From positions 1 to 21,164 of the forward strand of contig CAZWSE010000060.1 of assembly GCA_964636575.1 (NCBI GenBank): 21,164 nt of DNA. Reading direction: 5' to 3'. The DNA is from CAZWSE01 sp964636575. Lineage in GTDB: Bacteria; Pseudomonadota; Alphaproteobacteria; Rhodobacterales; Rhodobacteraceae. How positions within the stretch are numbered: the first letter of the stretch is position 1; each line of letters opens with the position of its first letter. Positions 14,477-21,164 of the stretch are shown here, piece after piece. The notes under the pieces were generated by a model. That model was not told the DNA's origin, did not search any database, and worked only from the letters and a program-made list of their open reading frames with translations. A program made the position numbers and the translations under genes.

Positions 14477-15863
14477 ATGAGCACAAACCCACCCAATCTG
14501 CGACCCGACCGCGCCAATGCAGCCTTGCATCCCGAGACCCGCAGCGGCCAGCCTACCATCGGAATGGTGTCGCTTGGCTGCCCGAAGGCGCTGGTCGATT
14601 CCGAGCGTATTCTGACCCGATTGCGCGCCGAAGGCTATGGCATTTCGCCAGACTATTCAGGCGCCGACGCCGTGATCGTGAACACCTGCGGGTTTTTGGA
14701 CAGCGCCAAGGCTGAAAGTCTGGATGCGATTGGCGAGGCCTTGACTGAAAACGGCAAGGTGATTGTCACCGGTTGTCTGGGCGCCGAGCCTGACTACATC
14801 CGCGATCATCACCCCCGTATTCTTGCTGTCACCGGCCCTCATCAGTACGAACAGGTCTTGGATGCAGTCCATGCAGCTGTTCCACCGGCCCCTGATCCCT
14901 TCATCGACTTGCTGCCCGCCGCAGGCGTCAGCCTGACCCCACGCCACTATAGTTATCTAAAAATATCAGAGGGTTGCAACCATAAGTGCAAGTTCTGCAT
15001 CATCCCTGACATGCGCGGTAAACTGGCCAGCCGCCCGGCCCATGCTGTGCTGCGCGAAGCCGAAAAGCTGGTGGATGCTGGCGTGAAAGAGCTGCTTGTG
15101 ATCTCGCAGGACACCTCTGCCTACGGGCTAGATCGCAAGTACGATCTGAACCCTTGGAAGGACGGCGAGGTCCGCAGTCACATCACTGACCTGACCCGCG
15201 AGTTGGGCAGCCTTGGCGCTTGGGTTCGGTTGCATTACGTCTACCCTTACCCGCATGTGCGCGATTTGATCCCGTTGATGGCGAACCCTGCAAACGGCGT
15301 GTTGCCCTATCTGGATATTCCGTTCCAACACGCCCATCCAGACGTTCTGCGCCGCATGGCCCGCCCTGCCGCTGCCGCCCGTACCCTGGATGAGATCGCC
15401 GCTTGGCGCGCTGAATGTCCCGACATCACCCTGCGATCCACCTTTATCGTCGGCTACCCCGGCGAGACCGAGGCCGAATTTCAAACCCTGCTCGATTGGA
15501 TGGATGAAGCACAGCTCGACCGCGTTGGCTGCTTTCAATACGAGAACGTCGAAGGTGCGCGGTCCAACGATCTGCCGGATCACGTGGCCCCTGAGATCAA
15601 GCAAGACCGCTGGGATCGGTTTATGGAGAAGGCGCAGGCCATATCCGAGGCCAAGCTCGCTGCCAAAGTCGGCAACCGCCTGCAAGTCATCGTAGACGAC
15701 ATTGACGGCGACGGTATAGCAACCTGCCGCACATGGGCCGACGCGCCCGAAATAGACGGGAACCTGTTTATTGATGAAGACACCGATGGGTTGGCTGTTG
15801 GCGATCTGGTGACAGTAGAGGTCGAGGAAGCAGGCGAGTATGATTTATGGGGTGGGGTTGTGA
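14477..15863 (+). CDS. rimO: RimO, ribosomal protein S12 methylthiotransferase (3' end in gap)
   Basis: A radical-SAM enzyme with two iron-sulfur clusters that adds a methylthio group to the conserved aspartate of ribosomal protein S12. The N-terminal cluster-binding cysteines are Cys35 (SLGCPKALVDSE), Cys71 (VNTCGFLDSAK) and Cys100 (VTGCLGAEP). The radical-SAM motif is CNHKCKFC (Cys167, Cys171, Cys174). PFQHAHPDVLRRM and STFIVGYPGETEAEF are typical. The C-terminal TRAM domain (from about 400; LQVIVDDIDGDGIATCRT) runs to EYDLWGGVV, where the 100-N assembly gap starts. 462 residues are present; only the last few residues and the stop are missing, so this is a sequencing truncation, not a pseudogene. 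The initial ATG is supported by the family-typical start MSTNPPNLRPD. Confidence 0.96.
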
Positions 15864-15963
15864 NNNNNNNNNNNNNNNNNNNNNNNNNNNNNNNNNNNNN
15901 NNNNNNNNNNNNNNNNNNNNNNNNNNNNNNNNNNNNNNNNNNNNNNNNNNNNNNNNNNNNNNN
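15864..15963. other. Assembly gap (100 N)
   Basis: Exactly 100 undetermined bases, the usual placeholder for a gap of unknown length. It hides the rimO stop codon and any genes that lie between rimO and the ABC transporter operon. Adjacency across it is inferred by scaffolding only. Confidence 0.99.
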
Positions 15964-15966
15964 CGC

Positions 15967-15983
15967 CCTCCCCGTGGGGGAGG
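15967..15983. repeat. GC-rich hairpin at contig edge
   Basis: CCTCCCC (15967-15973), loop GTG, GGGGAGG (15977-15983), starting 3 bases after the gap. Such a stable, very GC-rich hairpin, possibly a dispersed intergenic element, is a plausible reason the assembly broke here. No T-run follows on either strand. Confidence 0.5.
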
Positions 15984-16026
15984 TTCGGGCGCGCCAAAAC
16001 TATGTTTTGGCAAAGGGATGTCTCAC

Positions 16027-16058
16027 AAAAAAGGCCCCGCCGATTCCAGCGGGGCCTT
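16027..16058 (-). terminator. Strong intrinsic terminator of the ABC/dihydropyrimidinase operon
   Basis: On the minus strand AAGGCCCCGC (16058-16049), an 8-base loop, and GCGGGGCCTT (16040-16031) pair perfectly over 10 bases and continue into TTTTTT (16032-16027). It lies 21 bases beyond the substrate-binding protein stop. On the plus strand the hairpin is followed by only three Ts, so it could also stop transcripts coming from the gap side, less strongly. Confidence 0.9.
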
Positions 16059-16079
16059 TCTCACTATTGTTGGCCGGGT

Positions 16080-17075
16080 TTACTTCAACGCTGCATCCGT
16101 AATCGCATGCGTCCACGCCCCTTCAGGGGCTTTGGTGATCACCGGATCAGACCCACCCGCAAGCAAGGTCGCGACGGTCCGATCAAAGTCTGCCGGATCG
16201 AGGGTGCCGTCTGATCCTGCGGTCAGTTTGGCGATCTCGCCCATCATGCGCACCTGTGCGGCCTCGGTCTGTGCACCCGTCTCGTCATTGTCGAGAACGA
16301 TGCCCGCGGCTTCTTCAGGATTGGCTTCAGCGTACTTCCAGCCCTTCATCGAGGCGCGCACAAAGCGGACCATTTTGTCGACGAATACCGGGTCTTCCAG
16401 ATTGTCTTCCAGCACATAGATGCCGTCTTCCAAGGTGGCGACGCCTTGTTCTTCGTACTTGAAGGTCACCAACTCGTCCTCAGACACGCCCGCATCCAAC
16501 ACCTGACCGTATTCATTGTAGGTCATGGTCGAAATGCAGTCAGCCTGACGTTGCAGCAGCGGGTCAACGTTGAAGCCCTGTTTGAGAACCGTCACACCAT
16601 CGTCGCCGCCATCGGTCGAAATGCCAACCTGGCTCATCCATGACAGAAACGGATATTCATTGCCGAAGAACCAAACGCCGATGGTCTTGCCTTTGAAATC
16701 CTCAACCGACGTGATGCCTGTGTCCTTCCAGCAGGTCAGCATCAGGCCAGAGGTTTTGAACGGTTGCGCGATGTTTACCACCGGCAGGCCCTTTTCGCGG
16801 GCCGCCAAGGCAGATGGCATCCAGTTTAGCATCACATCAGCGCCACCTCCTGCCAGAACCTGCGGCGGTGCGATGTCAGGACCACCGGCCAGAACGGTAA
16901 CATCCAGACCTTCTTCTTCATAAAAGCCCTTATCCAATGCCACGTAGTAGCCTGCGAATTGGGCTTGGGTCACCCATTGCAGTTGCAGCGTCACGGTATT
17001 GGCGTGGCCATCGGCTTGCGCCATCGTACCGCCGAGGCCCGTGGCCAATGCTGCGGCCATCATCAAATTTCTCAT
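16080..17075 (-). CDS. ABC transporter substrate-binding protein, NMT1/ThiY-like
   Basis: A 331-residue periplasmic binding protein of the NMT1/THI5-like (SsuA/ThiY) superfamily. The signal peptide MRNLMMAAALATGLGGTMAQA is cut before DGHAN. The mature start VTLQLQWVTQAQFAGYYVAL, then KGFYEEEGLDVTVLAGGPD and GGGADVMLNWMPSALAAREKG, are the classical pattern for members binding pyrimidine-like or aromatic compounds. KGKTIGVWFFGNEYPFLSW, CISTMTYNEYGQVL and a C-terminal helical domain follow. A strong ribosome site (AAGGAGA, 6 bases before the ATG) fits the need for high amounts of binding protein. It is last in the operon with two permeases, an ATPase and dihydropyrimidinase, which suggests a pyrimidine, dihydropyrimidine or hydantoin ligand. 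Hydroxymethylpyrimidine, the ThiY ligand, is the main alternative. Followed by a strong terminator. Confidence 0.9.
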   Translation of the reverse strand: MRNLMMAAALATGLGGTMAQADGHANTVTLQLQWVTQAQFAGYYVALDKGFYEEEGLDVTVLAGGPDIAPPQVLAGGGADVMLNWMPSALAAREKGLPVVNIAQPFKTSGLMLTCWKDTGITSVEDFKGKTIGVWFFGNEYPFLSWMSQVGISTDGGDDGVTVLKQGFNVDPLLQRQADCISTMTYNEYGQVLDAGVSEDELVTFKYEEQGVATLEDGIYVLEDNLEDPVFVDKMVRFVRASMKGWKYAEANPEEAAGIVLDNDETGAQTEAAQVRMMGEIAKLTAGSDGTLDPADFDRTVATLLAGGSDPVITKAPEGAWTHAITDAALK

Positions 17076-17115
17076 GTCGTCTCTCCTTCGTTGAATGATG
17101 CGGTCTTGGCGCCGC

Positions 17116-17964
17116 TTATGATTTGCGTTGTGACGGATGCCAGAAGGTCGTCCGTTTCTCGATCAAAGCCATTGCCCCATAGAATGCCGATCCGGCCAGA
17201 GCTGCTATCACAATCTCCGCCCAAACCATGTCGAGCGCAAGTTGCCCGACCGATGTAGATATTCGAAAGCCCATCCCGACCGTGGGTGAGCCGAAAAATT
17301 CAGCAACAATCGCGCCGATCAAGGCCAGCGTTGTCGCGATCTTTAACCCGTTGAAAATGAAGGGCATTGCCGCAGGCAACCGTAGCTTGAAAAGCGTCGG
17401 CCAGTACCCCGCGCCATAGGTGCGCATCAGGTCGCGCTGCATCGACGATGTATCACGCAGCCCTGCAACAGTGTTCACAAGGATCGGGAAAAAGATCATC
17501 ACAGCCACAACCGCAGCTTTTGACTGCCAGTCACTGCCCAACCATTTCACAAAAATCGGAGCCGTTCCAACAATCGGCAAAGCCGCCATGAACCCGCCGA
17601 CCGGCAATATGCCCTTGGTCAAAAAGTCGCTTCTGTCGGCAAGGATTGCCACAGCAAATGCGGCGACCATTCCGATGACGTAGCCGGTCATGGCCCCTTT
17701 CAGGATCGTCTGTTCAAAGTCCGCCCAAAGGATCGGCAGCTCATTCACCAGCCGCGCTGCAATACTACTCGGTGGGGGCAGAATAACCGGACTTACGTCA
17801 AAGGCGCGCACCAGAATTTCCCACATAATAAGGATCGTGACCCCGAAGATCGCGGGGATCAAAAGGCTGACCGCGCGGCTTTCTGACTGCGTGCCATGCG
17901 CCAAACGTGCATTGATCCACCACCCAAGCGCCCAGACCAATCCTGCTGCAACCAAACCCATCAT
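17116..17964 (-). CDS. ABC transporter permease (second of two)
   Basis: A 282-residue inner-membrane permease of the BPD_transp_1 family (SsuC/ThiX-like) with about six membrane segments: an N-terminal one (2-18), a second at about 33-53 (LLIPAIFGVTILIMWEILV), then four or more in the core domain. LPPPSSIAARL (62-72) and the EAA-type loop TYGAGYWPTLFKLRLPAAMP identify the family; the EAA loop docks on the ATPase. Its start overlaps the preceding permease stop by 4 bases (ATGA), so the two are translationally coupled and probably form a heterodimeric pore. A second ATG one codon downstream could also serve. The binding-protein gene follows after 40 bases with its own strong ribosome site. Confidence 0.92.
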   Translation of the reverse strand: MMGLVAAGLVWALGWWINARLAHGTQSESRAVSLLIPAIFGVTILIMWEILVRAFDVSPVILPPPSSIAARLVNELPILWADFEQTILKGAMTGYVIGMVAAFAVAILADRSDFLTKGILPVGGFMAALPIVGTAPIFVKWLGSDWQSKAAVVAVMIFFPILVNTVAGLRDTSSMQRDLMRTYGAGYWPTLFKLRLPAAMPFIFNGLKIATTLALIGAIVAEFFGSPTVGMGFRISTSVGQLALDMVWAEIVIAALAGSAFYGAMALIEKRTTFWHPSQRKS

Positions 17965-18884
17965 GCCGCGGCCATCCCCATCCGTTTCAGGGTGGTCCGC
18001 TCCAGAAGGCTCAGCAGTCCGACCAAAACGGCCGCCGTGATCGCAGCCGCGAACAGCGCGGCCCAGGTCACCATGGGCTGCCCGTATTGATCCCCCACCA
18101 ACATCCGAGCGCCAAATCCGGCTTTTGCCCCTGTTGGCAATTCACCCACAATGGCCCCCACAAGCGACGCGGAAATACCGATTTTAAGCGATGCGAACAG
18201 GTAGGGCACCGACGCGGGCAGTCGCAGTTTCCAAAACCCTTGCGGCTTGTTGGCGCTGTAGGTCCGCAGCAAATCCAACTGCATCGCATCAGGACTGCGC
18301 AGCCCTTTGACCATACCCACTACGACTGGAAAGAAGCTGAGGTAGGCGCTTATGACCGCCTTGGGCAGTAAGCCCTGAACCCCAATCGCGCCCAGCATGA
18401 CGATAATCATGGGGGCGAGTGCAAGGATCGGGATGGTCTGGCTGGTGATCGCCCACGGCATCACCGATTTGTCCATCGTGCGGCTGTAGACGATACCCAC
18501 AGCCAGCAAAATGCCAAGGCTTGTGCCGATCACAAAGCCCAGCAAGGTCGCAGATAACGTGACCCAGCCGTGATACACGAGGCTGCGTTTTGAGGTGACT
18601 TTCTTGTTCACTACCGTTTCCCATAACTCGGCGCTGACCTGATGCGGGGATGGCAGGCGCGGGCGTTTTTGGGTGAAGGTCAGCGGGATGATCTCGGGGT
18701 TTTTCAAAGCCAGTGACAGCCCTGTAATCTCTTGGCGTTCCGTTGGGGTCGCAGGTGTCAGCTCAAACCCGTCCCGCGCCGCCTGATCCGCTGTCAGATG
18801 AGCGTTCATCGGAATGACGGCGGCCGTCCAGAAGGCAATGATCACGGCTACGACCGTCAGCACAGGGATGAGGCTTTGTCTCAT
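17961..18884 (-). CDS. ABC transporter permease (first of two), long N-terminal loop
   Basis: A 307-residue permease of the same family as its neighbour. The first membrane segment (about 6-25, IPVLTVVAVIIAFWTAAVIP) is followed by an unusually long polar stretch (about 27-105), with charged patches and LPSPHQVSAELWET, before the core transmembrane domain begins near TLSATLLGFVIGTSLGILLA. The core has the EAA loop TYSANKPQGFWKLRLPASVP. Topology would put the extra loop in the periplasm, where it could meet the binding protein. The gene starts 3 bases after the ATPase stop and overlaps the next permease by 4 bases. Having two different permease genes, rather than one as in ThiXYZ or SsuABC, is a visible feature of this operon. 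Confidence 0.92.
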   Translation of the reverse strand: MRQSLIPVLTVVAVIIAFWTAAVIPMNAHLTADQAARDGFELTPATPTERQEITGLSLALKNPEIIPLTFTQKRPRLPSPHQVSAELWETVVNKKVTSKRSLVYHGWVTLSATLLGFVIGTSLGILLAVGIVYSRTMDKSVMPWAITSQTIPILALAPMIIVMLGAIGVQGLLPKAVISAYLSFFPVVVGMVKGLRSPDAMQLDLLRTYSANKPQGFWKLRLPASVPYLFASLKIGISASLVGAIVGELPTGAKAGFGARMLVGDQYGQPMVTWAALFAAAITAAVLVGLLSLLERTTLKRMGMAAA

Positions 18885-18887
18885 GGC

Positions 18888-19670
18888 TTACTCATCCAGA
18901 TGCCCTGCCCTCAACCCGTCGCGGACGCGGTGGGCGATTTCGATAAACTCTTTGCTGTCGCGGATGTCGAGCGGGCGGTCTTTGGGAAGCGGGCTTTCGA
19001 TCACATCACTGATCCGGCCCGGGCGTGGGGACATGACGACGATTTTGGTCGATAGGTAAACCGCTTCTGGGATGGAATGGGTGACGAAGCCGATAGTTTT
19101 CTCGGTCCGCGCCCAGAGCTTGAGGAGTTGTTCGTTGAGGTGATCGCGCACGATTTCATCCAAGGCCCCAAAGGGTTCATCCATCAGCAGAATATCCGCA
19201 TCAAACGCCAAAGCCCGCGCGATGCTGGCGCGCTGCTGCATCCCGCCTGACAGTTGCCACGGGAATTTCTTTTCAAACCCCGCAAGGTCCACCAGATCGA
19301 GGACGCGGCTCACCCGCTCGGATTGCTCTGCTTTTGAAAACCCCATGATTTCCAACGGCAGCCGTATGTTGCCTCCGATGGTCCGCCACGGATAGAGCCC
19401 CGCAGCTTGAAAGACATAGCCATAGGCACGCGATTTACGGGCCTCTTCTGGGGTCATTCCGTTGACTGTGATCGCCCCACCTGTGGGGGTTTCCAGCCCC
19501 GCGATGCAGCGTAGGAAAGTGGTCTTGCCACAGCCGGAGGGGCCGATGAAACTGACGAAATCGCCTTTGTTGATGTCGAGCGACACATCCTTCAAAGCGT
19601 GGACTGGGCCGTCGTTGGTTTGGAAGGTGAGGTCCAAACCCTGAGCTTGGATAACCGAATTACTTGCCAC
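18888..19670 (-). CDS. ABC transporter ATP-binding protein (nitrate/sulfonate/taurine type)
   Basis: A 260-residue ATPase of the SsuB/TauB/ThiZ type that energises the two permeases below. All motifs are intact: Walker A GPSGCGKTT (43-51), Q-loop Gln88 (YVFQAAGLYPWRT), signature LSGGMQQR (140-147), Walker B LLMDEPFGALD (161-171) and H-loop His198 (FVTHSIPEA). This contrasts with the degenerate KpsT-like ATPase elsewhere in the window. The start is GTG at 19670 with GGGGAT about 7-9 bases upstream; the frame has no better start nearby. It lies 41 bases downstream of the dihydropyrimidinase stop with no terminator between them, so co-transcription is likely. Confidence 0.94.
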   Translation of the reverse strand: MASNSVIQAQGLDLTFQTNDGPVHALKDVSLDINKGDFVSFIGPSGCGKTTFLRCIAGLETPTGGAITVNGMTPEEARKSRAYGYVFQAAGLYPWRTIGGNIRLPLEIMGFSKAEQSERVSRVLDLVDLAGFEKKFPWQLSGGMQQRASIARALAFDADILLMDEPFGALDEIVRDHLNEQLLKLWARTEKTIGFVTHSIPEAVYLSTKIVVMSPRPGRISDVIESPLPKDRPLDIRDSKEFIEIAHRVRDGLRAGHLDE

Positions 19671-19711
19671 TCAAGATCCCCAAAAACGAATTGCCGACCG
19701 AAACACGCAGC

Positions 19712-21164
19712 TCAAACCCCACTCGCCGGAATCCCCGTGCGCTCAACAGGCCTTGGCGCTGTCAGCTCCTTCCAAGACGACAGCGCTTTGTTCGTCGGCG
19801 TGTTGCCTTCGCGCTTCACAAACTTGCCATGACCCTCTTGGGTTTTGATCTCACCGTCCTGCACCGCCACATGGCCCCGCGTCAGGGTATAGCGCGGCAG
19901 ACCGGTCACTTTTTGCCCTTCAAACACATTGTAATCGATGGCCGATTGCTGTTTGCCAGCGGTAATTGTTTTGGACTTCTTCGGATCCCAAACGACCAAA
20001 TCAGCATCCGCGCCAACCAGAATTGCACCCTTTTTAGGATAGCAATTCAATATCTTAGCGATGTTTGTTGAAGTAACCGCAACGAATTCATTCATGGTCA
20101 ACCGACCCGTCTCAACCCCATGCGTCCAAAGCATCGGCATGCGGTCTTCCAACCCGCCCGTGCCATTGGGGATCTTGGTGAAATCACCAACCCCATAGCG
20201 TTTTTGTTCGGTCGTAAAGGCGCAGTGATCGGTGGCAACCACTGACAGCGACCCCGCTTGCAGACCCGCCCAAAGGCTGTCCTGATGTTGTTTGTTCCGG
20301 AACGGAGGCGACATGACGCGGCGGGCGGCGTGGTCCCAGTCTTTGTTGAAATACTCGGACTCGTCCAGCGTCAGGTGCTGGATCAAAGGCTCGCCCCAAA
20401 CGCGTTTACCTTGCTGTCGGGCACGGCGGATCGCCTCGTGGGATTCCTCGCAAGACGTATGCACCACGTACAAAGGCACGCCCGCCATGTCTGCAATCAT
20501 GATGGCGCGGTTGGTCGCCTCGCCTTCAACCTGTGGCGGACGGGAATAGGCATGGGCCTCGGGGCCTGTATTACCTGCGGCCAGCAGCTTGGCGGACAGT
20601 TCCGCCACCACATCGCCATTCTCGGCATGGACCATGGCGATCCCGCCCAACTCGGACAGACGGTTGAACGAGGCATAAAGCTCGTCATCATTCACCATCA
20701 ACGCGCCCTTATAGGCGAGGAAGTGTTTGAAGGTGTTGATCCCGCGATCCTTGATGACGGATTCCATTTCATCAAAGACCTGCTCGCCCCACCAAGTCAC
20801 GGCCATGTGGAACGAATAATCGCAGTTCGCGCGGGTCGATTTGTTGTCCCACATCTGAAGCGCGTCATGCAGCCCCTGCCCCGGGGAAGGCAGCGCGAAG
20901 TCAACAACCATGGTCGTGCCGCCCGCCAGTGCGGCCCGCGTGCCGCTTTCAAAATCATCCGATGAATAGGTACCCATGAACGGCATTTCGAGATGCGTGT
21001 GCGGATCAATCCCGCCGGGCATCACGTAGCAGCCCGTCGCGTCGAGCTGGTCGTCCCCTTTGAGGTTCGGCCCGATCTCGATGATCTTGCCTTTGTCGAT
21101 GAGGACATCGGCCTTGTAGGTCAGGTCGTGGGTGACGATGGTGCCGTTTTTGATGGCTGTGGTC
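19712..21164 (-). CDS. hydA: Dihydropyrimidinase / D-hydantoinase (N-terminal few residues outside window)
   Basis: Cyclic amidohydrolase that opens the ring of dihydrouracil, dihydrothymine or 5-substituted hydantoins, the second step of reductive pyrimidine degradation. The frame stays open to the window edge, where the protein begins TTAIKNGTIVTHDLTYKADV; only the first few residues are missing. The two-zinc site is complete: HTH in GGIDPHTHLEMPF (codons near 20993-21001), carboxylated lysine in NTFKHFLAYKG (20726-20728), His in MVHAENGD, His in YVVHTSCEES, and Asp in VATDHCAFTTEQK. Their spacing (89, 33, 56 and 77 residues) matches remembered bacterial enzymes. The substrate-loop motif NGTGGLEDRMPMLW is present. 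It is the first visible gene of the operon, followed after 41 bases by the ABC transporter genes, and ends in PASGV. Confidence 0.95.
   Translation of the reverse strand, partial: TTAIKNGTIVTHDLTYKADVLIDKGKIIEIGPNLKGDDQLDATGCYVMPGGIDPHTHLEMPFMGTYSSDDFESGTRAALAGGTTMVVDFALPSPGQGLHDALQMWDNKSTRANCDYSFHMAVTWWGEQVFDEMESVIKDRGINTFKHFLAYKGALMVNDDELYASFNRLSELGGIAMVHAENGDVVAELSAKLLAAGNTGPEAHAYSRPPQVEGEATNRAIMIADMAGVPLYVVHTSCEESHEAIRRARQQGKRVWGEPLIQHLTLDESEYFNKDWDHAARRVMSPPFRNKQHQDSLWAGLQAGSLSVVATDHCAFTTEQKRYGVGDFTKIPNGTGGLEDRMPMLWTHGVETGRLTMNEFVAVTSTNIAKILNCYPKKGAILVGADADLVVWDPKKSKTITAGKQQSAIDYNVFEGQKVTGLPRYTLTRGHVAVQDGEIKTQEGHGKFVKREGNTPTNKALSSWKELTAPRPVERTGIPASGV

Noticed and set aside
15840..15863. 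rimO as a frameshifted or truncated pseudogene
   Set aside because: The frame is intact for 462 residues with all six cluster cysteines and reaches the normal C-terminal EYDLWG region; the end is lost only to the N gap.
17076..17115. Possible TPP riboswitch near the ThiY-like gene
   Set aside because: Only 40 bases lie upstream of the gene and no conserved thi-box elements are present; a riboswitch, if any, would be upstream of the operon, outside the window.
20258..20965. 235-codon plus-strand open frame opposite dihydropyrimidinase
   Set aside because: It is antisense to the catalytic core, and composition is unlike a real protein.
1..21164. CRISPR array, tRNA, rRNA, IS element or prophage genes
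   Set aside because: No regularly spaced direct repeats, transposase or integrase frames, terminal repeats or RNA gene signatures were seen on either strand.

Overview
The window looks like chromosomal DNA of a marine alphaproteobacterium of the order Rhodobacterales (Roseobacter-type). This rests on moderately high GC, gene content, the character of the proteins (RimO, YHS protein, KpsT/KpsE-like capsule proteins, pyrimidine ABC/dihydropyrimidinase operon) and short GC-rich intergenic palindromes. I cannot name a species. Most of the window is ordinary envelope, capsule and housekeeping gene content. No phage, IS element, tRNA, rRNA or CRISPR array is visible.

Layout: (1) 1-4152, plus strand: a tightly coupled opgC-opgG/D-opgH operon for osmoregulated periplasmic glucans; opgC is cut by the window start. 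(2) 4201-6069, minus strand: a three-gene overlapping operon for exported proteins, YHS-domain protein, then Tat-type/anchored rhodanese, then PHB-depolymerase-like esterase. (3) 6230-7018 minus, an SseB-family protein, divergent from 7124-7594 plus, a hot-dog acyl-CoA thioesterase. (4) 7811-12439, plus strand: a capsule/Kdo cluster of a KpsT-like ATPase, a KpsE-like polysaccharide co-polymerase with a long cytoplasmic N-terminus, metal-type KDO-8-phosphate synthase (kdsA) and a phosphomannomutase/phosphoglucomutase. (5) 12512-14416 minus, an AsmA-family protein, divergent from rimO at 14477 plus, which runs into an assembly gap of exactly 100 N (15864-15963). (6) 16080-21164, minus strand: an operon transcribed dihydropyrimidinase, ABC ATPase, permease, permease, substrate-binding protein, closed by a strong intrinsic terminator; dihydropyrimidinase is cut by the window end.

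The regions with most to follow up are the capsule cluster and the YHS-rhodanese-esterase operon. In the capsule cluster the KpsT-like ATPase has lost the Q-loop glutamine, no KpsM permease is next to it, and the KpsE-like protein carries about 180 extra residues before its first membrane segment. The YHS-rhodanese-esterase operon combines three exported domain types with no obvious shared pathway. The ABC/dihydropyrimidinase operon is probably uptake plus ring-opening of a pyrimidine, dihydropyrimidine or hydantoin. Because of the N gap, the adjacency of rimO to that operon is a scaffold join, not observed sequence.
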